A DNA stretch of 10,000 nucleotides, taken from the NCBI RefSeq assembly GCF_020217185.1, contig NZ_JAIWNX010000002.1:1-10000 (forward strand), given 5' to 3'. The DNA comes from Asticcacaulis sp. (GTDB lineage: Bacteria; Pseudomonadota; Alphaproteobacteria; Caulobacterales; Caulobacteraceae). This document shows positions 1 to 5,487 of the stretch, one piece after another; positions within the stretch are counted from its first letter, which is position 1, and each line of letters begins with the position of its first letter. Under the pieces are notes generated by a model. The model was not told the DNA's origin, did not search any database, and saw nothing but the letters and a program-made list of their open reading frames with translations. Made by a program: the position numbers and the translations under genes.

Positions 1-1719
1 TCAGGCGGCGTCGCTGCCGCCAAAGCGCGCGGCCCAGTCGGCGACCATGTCGTCGTCGATCTTTTTGAACAGGACCTCGCCGGATCGGACCGTTGCACCG
101 GCCGGCAGTTTGGACAATTCGGCCTGAGCGTCCGTCGTCGGCCAATCGAGCGGCAGCTCGACGCCCACACAGTCGGCGATAGACTGCGCCGCAAACGGCA
201 TCAGCGGCTGAGCGAGCACCGCATAGAGGCGCACCAGATTGAGGCCGTGGCGCACAATCACGCCCGCACGCTCGACATCGGTCTTGAAGGCCGTCCACGG
301 GGCGGCCTCCTGAAGATACTCGTTCCCGAGCACCCAGATACGCCGAACGGCCTGCGCTGCCTTGCGCATCTCCATGGCCTCGAAGGCCTCGGTCGCCTCC
401 GCCAGCAAGGCCGACAGATCAGCATAGAGCTTCTCTTCCAGCGGGCCCGCCTCGCCCCCTTCCGGCACGACGCCGCCGAACTTCGACTCGGTGAATTTGA
501 GGATACGGTTGGCGAAATTGCCCAGCACGTCGGCCAGGTCCTTGTTCACCGCGCTCTGGAACTGCTCCCAGGTAAACGACGAATCCGAGCCTTCCGGCGA
601 CTGCGAAATCAGATACCAGCGCCAGTAATCCGCCGGCAGCAGCTCCAGCGCCTGATCCATGAACACGCCGCGATTCATCGAAGTCGAAAACTTGCCGCCG
701 TACCAGTTCAGCCAGTTAAAGGCCTTCAGCGTATCGACCATCTTCCACGGTTCACCCGACCCGATAAGGGTCGCCGGGAAGCTCACCGTGTGGAAGGCGA
801 CATTGTCCTTGCCCATGAACTGCACATAGGTGACGTCGTCCGCCCCCTGATCGAGACGCCACCAGCCTTGCCAGCCGTCGGCATTTCCCTTCGCATTGAA
901 ATATTCCTGCGTGGCGCCGATATACTCCACCGGCGCATCAAACCACACGTAGAAGACCTTGTTTTCAAAGCCTTCTCTGGGCTTTCCGTCCTTGGTTACC
1001 GGCACGCCCCATTTCAGGTCGCGCGTAATGCCGCGGTCGATCAACCCCTCTTCGAGGTGCTTCATGGCGATGGATTTGGCCAGTTGCGGCCACTGCGTCT
1101 TCGACTCGATCCACGCCCGCAACTGCGGCTCGACCTTTGTTTGCAGCAGATAGAGGTGCTTGGTATCGCGCACCTCAAGGTTCCGCGACCCCGACACCGC
1201 CGAATAGGGATTGATCAGGTCCGTCGGATCGAGCAGCCGCCCGCAATTGTCGCATTGATCCCCGCGCGCCTTTTCGAACTTACAATGCGGACAGGTGCCT
1301 TCGACATAGCGATCCGGCAGGAAACGCCCGTCGTCGATGGAATAGACCATCTTGTCCGTGCGTTCCTCGATCAGGCCGTTACGATCCAGCGCCTCGCAAA
1401 AGGCCTGAGTCAGGTGGCGGTTTTCAGCCGAGCTTGACCGGCCGAACCAGTCATAGCTGAGCCCGAAGGCCTCACCGGCGGTCCTCTGGATCAGGTGCTG
1501 CTCGTCGCAATAGGTCTTCACGTCCTGCCCGGCCTTGGCGGCGGCCAGCTCAGCCGGCGTGCCGTGTTCGTCGGTCGCGCAGATATACAGCACCTCATGA
1601 CCGCGCGCCCGCATGAACCGGGCATAGACATCGGCCGGCAGCATGGACCCGGCCAGATTGCCGAGGTGCTTGATGCCGTTGATATAGGGCAGCGCGGAAG
1701 TGATCAGAATGCGGGACAT
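1..1719 (-). CDS. metG: Methionyl-tRNA synthetase, complete
   Basis: This is a cytoplasmic class I aminoacyl-tRNA synthetase that charges tRNA-Met and initiator tRNA with methionine. The 572-residue product has the Rossmann-fold HIGH-type signature as HLGN (residues 18-21). It has a zinc knuckle with two CxxC pairs (Cys143/146 and Cys156/159) and a KMSKS-type loop written KFSTS (343-347). These are followed by an alpha-helical anticodon-binding region containing the segment FANRI (about 402-406). It ends at 572 residues and lacks the C-terminal EMAP-like tRNA-binding domain found in longer MetG proteins. The ATG start is set by the N-terminal segment [12 protein letters not shown], which begins directly with the first beta strand of the catalytic fold. 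No good Shine-Dalgarno lies upstream. It is divergent from the neighbouring tRNA-Thr and separate from the sulfide cluster. Product identity is essentially certain. Confidence 0.98.
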   Translation of the reverse strand: MSRILITSALPYINGIKHLGNLAGSMLPADVYARFMRARGHEVLYICATDEHGTPAELAAAKAGQDVKTYCDEQHLIQRTAGEAFGLSYDWFGRSSSAENRHLTQAFCEALDRNGLIEERTDKMVYSIDDGRFLPDRYVEGTCPHCKFEKARGDQCDNCGRLLDPTDLINPYSAVSGSRNLEVRDTKHLYLLQTKVEPQLRAWIESKTQWPQLAKSIAMKHLEEGLIDRGITRDLKWGVPVTKDGKPREGFENKVFYVWFDAPVEYIGATQEYFNAKGNADGWQGWWRLDQGADDVTYVQFMGKDNVAFHTVSFPATLIGSGEPWKMVDTLKAFNWLNWYGGKFSTSMNRGVFMDQALELLPADYWRWYLISQSPEGSDSSFTWEQFQSAVNKDLADVLGNFANRILKFTESKFGGVVPEGGEAGPLEEKLYADLSALLAEATEAFEAMEMRKAAQAVRRIWVLGNEYLQEAAPWTAFKTDVERAGVIVRHGLNLVRLYAVLAQPLMPFAAQSIADCVGVELPLDWPTTDAQAELSKLPAGATVRSGEVLFKKIDDDMVADWAARFGGSDAA

Positions 1720-1766
1720 GCTCAGACCGTCTAAAACTCAGGAAATCGGCTTGTCCTTTAGACCAT

Positions 1767-1830
1767 TTTGCCGCCCTGCACACAGGTTTGATGCCCAAAG
1801 CACGAAAAAATCTGTGGCGAAGGCGGCAAA
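1767..1830. repeat. Inverted repeat upstream of metG (9-bp arms, 46-nt spacing)
   Basis: TTTGCCGCC at 1767-1775 is the exact reverse complement of GGCGGCAAA at 1822-1830. Between the arms, CCTG-CACA-CAGG (1775-1786) could form a small hairpin. The arrangement lies in the 183-bp divergent gap between metG and tRNA-Thr, so it could be folded 5' leader RNA of metG or chance GC-rich pairing. I saw no T-box (that class regulates synthetases mainly in Gram-positives) and no convincing metG promoter boxes. Confidence 0.3.
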
Positions 1831-1902
1831 TCCGTTGCGTTCTGCGATGGCTCCCGGCATAAGGACGGCCCTGTCTGCGACAGCCTCAATGACTCGCAGC
1901 GT

Positions 1903-1978
1903 GCCGGTTTAGCTCAGTTGGTAGAGCAGTTGTTTTGTAAACATCAGGTCGCGGGTTCGAATCCTGCAACCGGCACCA
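1903..1978 (+). tRNA. tRNA-Thr, anticodon UGU
   Basis: The 76-nt cloverleaf can be drawn directly and the CCA end is encoded. The acceptor stem pairs GCCGGTT (1903-1909) with AACCGGC (1968-1974). The D arm is GCTC (1912-1915) with GAGC (1924-1927). The anticodon loop is TTTGTAA with anticodon TGT at 1936-1938, which reads ACA and other threonine codons. The T arm is GCGGG (1951-1955) with CCTGC (1963-1967) around TTCGAAT. Discriminator base A1975 is followed by CCA (1976-1978). The anticodon stem has an internal T-T opposition (1930 against 1944); I recall a similar mismatch in other alphaproteobacterial tRNA-Thr genes and do not read it as decay. A 13-nt perfect hairpin CTGTC-TGC-GACAG (1871-1883) lies 19 nt upstream. 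TTGCGT (1835-1840) with CATAAG (1858-1863) is a possible but weak promoter. Confidence 0.97.
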
Positions 1979-2004
1979 TCTCACCACTCGCTGAAGTGTC
2001 TGAT

Positions 2005-2082
2005 CGTCTGTATATCCTTTAAATTCATAAACTTATTTAGAAATCATAATCTACTTACGTCTGTATATCTGGATAAATATCC
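2005..2082. repeat. AT-rich spacer with 12-bp direct repeat and small palindrome
   Basis: CGTCTGTATATC occurs exactly twice, at 2005-2016 and 2058-2069. The second copy is followed at once by GGATA-AA-TATCC (2071-2082), a near-perfect 12-bp palindrome. The surrounding stretch, about 2010-2082, is much more AT-rich than the rest of the window. It lies between tRNA-Thr and the terminator of the minus-strand operon. Transcription converges here, so no promoter is expected. I see no ORF of substance. Confidence 0.45.
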
Positions 2083-2106
2083 GGTCACTCTCGCCGCATT
2101 TCTAGC

Positions 2107-2130
2107 AAAATGCCGCCGACAGGGGCGGCA
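2107..2130 (-). terminator. Rho-independent terminator of the SQR operon
   Basis: Read on the minus strand, TGCCGCC (2130-2124), a 6-nt loop CCTGTC, and GGCGGCA (2117-2111) form a 7-bp GC-rich stem. It is followed at once by TTTT (2110-2107). It begins only 4 nt past the stop codon of the last minus-strand gene, as expected for an intrinsic terminator. The hairpin closes the three-gene operon and insulates it from the convergent tRNA-Thr. Confidence 0.8.
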
Positions 2131-2133
2131 CGG

Positions 2134-2481
2134 TTATGTTGCCCCCGAATACTGCTCAAACGCCATGAGGGCGTCAGCCGCATACATCAGCGAAGGCCCG
2201 CCTCCCATATAGATGGCCATGCCGAGCACCTCTTCAACCTCCTGTTTCGTCGCCCCCAGTCGCACGAGTGCCTCGGTATGATAGCCGATGCAGCCATCGC
2301 AGCGCGTCGCGACACCAATGGCCAGAGCGATAAACTCCTTCATTTTCTTATCGAGAGCACCATCGGCGGTGGCAGCCTTGGCGAGCGCCGAAAACCCTGC
2401 CATGGTTTCCGGAATGTCTTTGCGCAGAGTCTTGATATGGGCCGACAGGCGCGCGGTGATTTCGGGATAGGACTTGCTCAT
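2134..2481 (-). CDS. AhpD-like / carboxymuconolactone decarboxylase-family protein
   Basis: This 115-residue protein is small and probably cytoplasmic. It carries the AhpD-type redox motif CDGCIGYH, with Cys61, Cys64 and His68. The motif follows the helix KKMKEFIALAIGVA and precedes the helix TKQEVEEVLGMAIYMGG, the usual layout of the carboxymuconolactone decarboxylase fold. In AhpD the CxxC pair reduces a peroxiredoxin partner; members lacking a partner are often annotated as alkylhydroperoxidase-like. The start is the ATG at 2479-2481. It overlaps the stop of the upstream DUF2892 gene as ATGA (2478-2481), which indicates translational coupling. A longer reading to 2592 adds 37 residues that lie over the DUF2892 gene and look like noise. 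Being last in an operon with sulfide:quinone oxidoreductase suggests a thiol or persulfide redox role, but the actual substrate is unknown. Confidence 0.9.
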   Translation of the reverse strand: MSKSYPEITARLSAHIKTLRKDIPETMAGFSALAKAATADGALDKKMKEFIALAIGVATRCDGCIGYHTEALVRLGATKQEVEEVLGMAIYMGGGPSLMYAADALMAFEQYSGAT

Positions 2482-2681
2482 TTGAAGCACACCCCCGGCT
2501 TGGCGCCCAGCGCCTTGAACACCATCGCCGCCGGACAAAAGCCGGTGAAACTGGCCTGTATCATATTGGCCCCGGCAAAGACGGTCAGCCACACCCAGTT
2601 CGGGTGAACAAAATGCGCCAGCGCGACGGACACCAGCACGACGGTTCCGGCAAAGGCCAGAACGAGACGATCGAGAGACAT
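2478..2681 (-). CDS. DUF2892 (YgaP-type) small inner-membrane protein
   Basis: This 67-residue protein has two hydrophobic helices, about residues 7-24 and 28-47. A C-terminal segment TGFCPAAMVFKALG follows, with Cys49, and a second cysteine, Cys65, lies close to the end. This matches the DUF2892 transmembrane domain that forms the C-terminal half of E. coli YgaP, which has a similar GFC segment after its second helix. The DUF2892 domain often accompanies rhodaneses and sulfide genes, and it is thought to anchor or pass sulfane sulfur at the membrane. A clear GAGGAG ribosome site lies 7 nt before the ATG and overlaps the stop of the upstream SQR gene (gap 11 nt). The 3' end overlaps the next gene by 4 nt. 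The family call is good; the biochemical function is not established. Confidence 0.88.
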   Translation of the reverse strand: MSLDRLVLAFAGTVVLVSVALAHFVHPNWVWLTVFAGANMIQASFTGFCPAAMVFKALGAKPGVCFK

Positions 2682-2692
2682 GCGATTTCTCC

Positions 2693-3982
2693 TCAGGGTT
2701 TGATCTTGTGCGCGCCGATCAGATCGAGCGCGAGCTTTTCATAGAAGGGTTCGGACTTGCCGGACTTCACCTTGCCGATGAAGTATTTTTCAAAGCCGAC
2801 CTTGGCCAGATGCACCCATTTGCCGGATGCCGACCAGTTGATGTTACGCGGTGGAATCTGCGGCTGTGCGAAAAACGCCACGCCGCCATCGCCAAAGTCA
2901 GCCAGACAGATGGCATTCCAGGTCGCTTCGTGCGTCGGGGCCTTGCCCGCCAGTATCAGCTTGAAATTGTGCGCAATGGCCGTGACCATGGACTCGATCA
3001 TGAACCCGGTCTTGGGCACGCCTACCGGCACCGGGGTCTTACCCGTGGGCGCGATGGCGACGCAGACGCCCAGCGCGAAGATATTGGGATAGGTCGGATT
3101 GCGCTGATGCTTGTCCACGAGAATAAACCCGCGCGGGTTGGTCAGGCCTTCGTGCCCGCGCACGGCCTCAACGCCCCGGAAGGCTGGCAGCATCATCGAA
3201 AAACCGAAGGGCAACTGATGATGCCCCTTTGTTGAGCCGTCTTCATTGACCTCTTCGACGTGCATCAGACCGGCCTCAACCTTTTCGACCCTGGCATTGG
3301 TGATCCATTTGATGTGGCGCTGGCGCAGTTCACTTTCCAGCAGACCCTTGGTATCCCCCACACCATCCAGCCCCAGATGCCCGACATAGGGTTCGGAGGT
3401 CACAAAGGTCATCGGCACCTTGTCGCGCACCTTGCGTTTACGCAGTTCCGTATCGAGGATGAGGGCAAACTCATAGGCGGGACCGAAGCACGAGGCCCCC
3501 TGCACGGCTCCAACCACGATGGGTTTCGGGTCCCTGGCAAAGGCCTCAAACACATCTGATGCCGCCAAGGCATGATCGACGTGACAGACCGATTGAGTGA
3601 AATGCTCCGGACCAAAGCCTTCGATTTCGTCAAAGGCCAGTTCCGGTCCTGTCGCAATGACCAGATAGTCGTAGAACAGCTCCATTTCCGTCGAAAGCGT
3701 GATCTTGTTGTCTTTGGGATAGATGGCCTTCGCCCCGCAGGTAAAGAATTCGATCCCCTTGCGCCGGAAGATGTTGGTCAGATTGACTTCAATAGCTTCG
3801 CGCGTGCGCCATTTGACGGCAACCCACGGGTTTGACGGTACAAAATGGAAGGTGTCGCCCTTATTGACGACGGTGACATCGGCCTTGCTGCCGACGACGT
3901 CTTTGATCTCAAAGGCGGCAATCGTCCCGCCCAACCCCGCGCCCAGAATCACGATGCGCGGCTTTTGTCCTGTAGTGGCCAT
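2693..3982 (-). CDS. sqr: Sulfide:quinone oxidoreductase (FAD flavoprotein)
   Basis: SQR oxidises sulfide to persulfide or polysulfide and reduces membrane quinone. It is a peripheral membrane enzyme. The 429-residue product opens with a dinucleotide-binding GAGLGG (14-19). It has a second FAD-contact motif VIATGPE (about 108-114). The block TPVPVGVPKTGFMIESM (about 316-332) is typical of SQR and related flavoproteins. Cys133 and Cys165 are 32 residues apart, the spacing I recall for two catalytic cysteines of Acidithiobacillus SQR. Cys359, in AICLADFGD, falls where the third is expected. Cys82 and Cys307 are additional. The C-terminus (about 389-425) resembles the amphipathic membrane-binding tail of SQRs. 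GGAGG (3989-3993) lies 6 nt before the ATG. It is first in the minus-strand operon and divergent from a rhodanese. Flavocytochrome c sulfide dehydrogenase flavoprotein is a less likely alternative: I see no signal peptide and no cytochrome partner. Confidence 0.92.
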   Translation of the reverse strand: MATTGQKPRIVILGAGLGGTIAAFEIKDVVGSKADVTVVNKGDTFHFVPSNPWVAVKWRTREAIEVNLTNIFRRKGIEFFTCGAKAIYPKDNKITLSTEMELFYDYLVIATGPELAFDEIEGFGPEHFTQSVCHVDHALAASDVFEAFARDPKPIVVGAVQGASCFGPAYEFALILDTELRKRKVRDKVPMTFVTSEPYVGHLGLDGVGDTKGLLESELRQRHIKWITNARVEKVEAGLMHVEEVNEDGSTKGHHQLPFGFSMMLPAFRGVEAVRGHEGLTNPRGFILVDKHQRNPTYPNIFALGVCVAIAPTGKTPVPVGVPKTGFMIESMVTAIAHNFKLILAGKAPTHEATWNAICLADFGDGGVAFFAQPQIPPRNINWSASGKWVHLAKVGFEKYFIGKVKSGKSEPFYEKLALDLIGAHKIKP

Positions 3983-4063
3983 GACTGACCTCCCTGGTGT
4001 CCACCCGGTTTACCGCCCGCCCGCTCCGGCGGAGGCGCATTAAAAACAGTGGACTTGTTTTTA

Positions 4064-4089
4064 ATTGCATATTATCTTAAATACGCAAT
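4064..4089. promoter_or_regulatory. 26-bp imperfect palindrome, probable ArsR-family operator
   Basis: ATTGCATATT (4064-4073) and AATACGCAAT (4080-4089) are inverted repeats matching at 9 of 10 positions, separated by ATCTTA. The element sits in the middle of the AT-rich part of the divergent intergenic region between SQR and rhodanese. Long AT-rich dyads are typical of ArsR-family operators, including those of BigR-type repressors. An ArsR-type regulator is encoded at the end of the plus-strand operon. A single site here could control both directions. The dyad is directly visible; its use as an operator is inferred. Confidence 0.6.
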
Positions 4090-4094
4090 ATAGA
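4065..4094 (+). promoter_or_regulatory. Candidate promoter for the rhodanese-RND-arsR operon
   Basis: TTGCAT (4065-4070) and TATAGA (4089-4094) make a sigma70-like pair with an 18-nt spacer. Transcription would begin near 4101, about 20 nt before the rhodanese ATG. The boxes overlap the 26-bp dyad almost entirely, so a bound repressor would block polymerase. The match to consensus is moderate and the exact boxes are a guess. Confidence 0.35.
4071..4076 (-). promoter_or_regulatory. Candidate -10 box for the SQR operon
   Basis: On the minus strand this reads GATAAT, one base from the sigma70 -10 consensus, and it lies inside the 26-bp dyad. I could not find a good -35 at 16-18 nt, so the assignment is weak. 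If correct, the SQR transcript has a leader of roughly 80 nt that is GC-rich near 4010-4040. Confidence 0.25.
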
Positions 4095-4120
4095 AACTTC
4101 AAGCGCTTTTTTGAGGCCCC

Positions 4121-4471
4121 ATGTTCGGACTGTTCAAACCGCAAACCCCCATCACCAACCTGACCCCGGCCGAGGTGCATAAAGGGCTTCAGACGAAGAC
4201 CCTCTTACTGATTGATGTGCGTGAGCCCTCGGAGTTTCGCGCCGAACACATCAAGGGCGCCATCAACCTGCCGCTGTCGAGCCTGTCGTCTGAGGCGCTT
4301 GCCACGGTCACTGCCGGGGCCGGTGAGCGTACCGTGGTCATGCAGTGTCTGGCCGGCGGGCGCTCGGCGCAGGGCGTCAAGGCCTGCCGCGACTTTGGCG
4401 CTCAGGTCGATCATCACCTTCAGGGCGGCATTAATGCGTGGAAGGCCGCAGGCCTGCCCACGGTTCGCTGA
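4121..4471 (+). CDS. Single-domain rhodanese (sulfurtransferase)
   Basis: Rhodaneses carry a persulfide on an active-site cysteine and pass sulfane sulfur to thiol acceptors. The 116-residue product has the CH2A-like segment LIDVREPSEFRAEHIKGAIN (about 30-49) and an active-site loop CLAGGRS with catalytic Cys76 and Arg81. The terminal helix segment GGINAWKAAGLP (about 102-113) is characteristic of the fold. No signal peptide or membrane segment is present, so it should be cytoplasmic. It resembles the rhodanese half of YgaP without the membrane half. GAGG at 4113-4116 is the only ribosome site and lies unusually close, 4 nt from the ATG. It is first in the plus-strand operon, 14 nt before the RND fusion-protein gene. 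Its location opposite SQR suggests it takes sulfane sulfur made by SQR. Confidence 0.93.
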   Translation: MFGLFKPQTPITNLTPAEVHKGLQTKTLLLIDVREPSEFRAEHIKGAINLPLSSLSSEALATVTAGAGERTVVMQCLAGGRSAQGVKACRDFGAQVDHHLQGGINAWKAAGLPTVR

Positions 4472-4477
4472 GAAAGG
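4472..4477 (+). promoter_or_regulatory. Ribosome binding site deciding the fusion-protein start
   Basis: GAAAGG directly follows the rhodanese stop codon. It is 8 nt from the ATG at 4486 but only 2 nt from the in-frame ATG at 4480. The spacing therefore favours 4486 as the start of the RND membrane-fusion lipoprotein. Confidence 0.55.
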
Positions 4478-4485
4478 CTATGGCC

Positions 4486-5487
4486 ATGCCCCGCCCCTTC
4501 CTTCGCCTGTTCGCCGCGTCGGCGCTGACGGCGCTCGCTTTTGCCAGTCTTAGCGCCTGCTCAGACGGGCACGACAAAAAGCCGGTCGAGCGCGCCGCGC
4601 CGCAAACGGCCGCCGGCGACCTGCTGACCGTCGCCACGACGGATATCGACGATATCAAGCGTCTGTCGGCTACGCTGACGACGCGCGATATGGGCGAGGC
4701 CGTGGCGCGGATTCCCGGCGTGCTGATCACCCTGAATGTGCGCGAAGGCGACACCGTCGCCAAGGGACAGGTCATCGGCGTGGTCAAGGACCAGAGGCTG
4801 AATTTCGAAGCCAGCGCCTATACGGCGACCGCGCTTCAGGCGGAGGCCGACTACAAACGCATCAAGACGCTGTATGACAAGGGCATCTACGCCAAGGCCC
4901 GGCTGGAGCAGGCGGAATCGGCCTGGAAGGCGGCGCAGGCGCAGCGCGCGGCGGCGGGTGAACTGGCCGGACAGGGCGTCATTCACGCCCCGGCCTCTGG
5001 CGTGGTGGTAAAGGCCGAAATCCCCGCCGGGGCCGTGGTCATGGCCGGTCAGTCGGTGGCGACGGTAACCGCCGGGCCGCGCGTCGTGCGCCTGCAACTG
5101 CCCGAACCGCAGGCACGCGCCCTCAGTGTGGGGCAAGGCGTTCAACTGGAGGCCAATGGCCTCACCGCTTCGGGCACGCTCAGCCAGATCTATCCGGCGG
5201 TCGATAAGGGGCAGGTCATTGCCGATGTCACTCCGGCAGGGCTCGATCAGGTGCTGGTGGGTGAGCGCGTCATTACCTCGCTCAGCCTCGGCAAACGTCG
5301 GGGCATTCAGGTGCCGGCCGCCTATGTCGCCACGCGCTACGGCCTCGACTATGTGCGTCTGGTCGCCCCTGACCGCACCTTCAGCGAGATACCGGTGCAG
5401 ACCGCGCCGCTTTCAGCCGGACAGGTCGAAATCCTCAGCGGTCTCAAGGACGGGGACACACTGGCCCCCTATGGAGCGGCAAAATGA
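4486..5487 (+). CDS. RND efflux periplasmic membrane-fusion lipoprotein (HlyD/AcrA family)
   Basis: This adaptor links an RND pump to an outer-membrane channel. From the ATG at 4486 the product is 333 residues, slightly short for the family. A lipoprotein signal with lipobox LSAC puts the lipid-bearing cysteine at Cys25. A first half-lipoyl segment (about 70-100, containing VREGDTVAKGQVIG) comes next. An alpha-hairpin rich in Ala, Glu and Lys spans about 107-160 and includes LYDKGIYAKARLEQAE. A second half-lipoyl segment (about 164-195) follows, with IHAPASGVV. Beta-barrel and membrane-proximal domains run to the end. Upstream in-frame starts at 4480 (ATG) and 4438 (GTG) are less likely: the first sits too close to the ribosome site and the second lies inside the rhodanese gene. 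The stop overlaps the pump gene start as ATGA (5484-5487). Confidence 0.92.
   Translation: MPRPFLRLFAASALTALAFASLSACSDGHDKKPVERAAPQTAAGDLLTVATTDIDDIKRLSATLTTRDMGEAVARIPGVLITLNVREGDTVAKGQVIGVVKDQRLNFEASAYTATALQAEADYKRIKTLYDKGIYAKARLEQAESAWKAAQAQRAAAGELAGQGVIHAPASGVVVKAEIPAGAVVMAGQSVATVTAGPRVVRLQLPEPQARALSVGQGVQLEANGLTASGTLSQIYPAVDKGQVIADVTPAGLDQVLVGERVITSLSLGKRRGIQVPAAYVATRYGLDYVRLVAPDRTFSEIPVQTAPLSAGQVEILSGLKDGDTLAPYGAAK

Noticed and set aside
247..1437. 396-residue open reading frame on the plus strand inside metG
   Set aside because: It lies antisense to an unmistakable methionyl-tRNA synthetase and shows low-complexity Arg/His/Leu composition with no motif.
1..1719. KFSTS in place of KMSKS as a sign of a defective MetRS
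   Set aside because: KFST/SS-type variants occur in functional bacterial MetRS proteins. All other motifs, including the two zinc CxxC pairs and HLGN, are intact.
1903..1978. tRNA-Thr as a pseudogene because of the T-T opposition in the anticodon stem
   Set aside because: All other stems are perfect, the CCA end is encoded, the conserved loop bases are present, and I recall the same mismatch in other alphaproteobacterial tRNA-Thr genes.
2482..2592. N-terminal extension of the AhpD-like protein by 37 residues
   Set aside because: It reads over the DUF2892 gene in another frame. The ATGA overlap at 2478-2481 gives a natural start, and the extension resembles no known domain.
4438..4485. GTG start at 4438 (or ATG at 4480) for the RND fusion lipoprotein
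   Set aside because: The GTG places 16 charged residues before the lipoprotein signal, inside the rhodanese gene. The ATG at 4480 is only 2 nt from the ribosome site, whereas 4486 has 8-nt spacing and gives a normal signal peptide.
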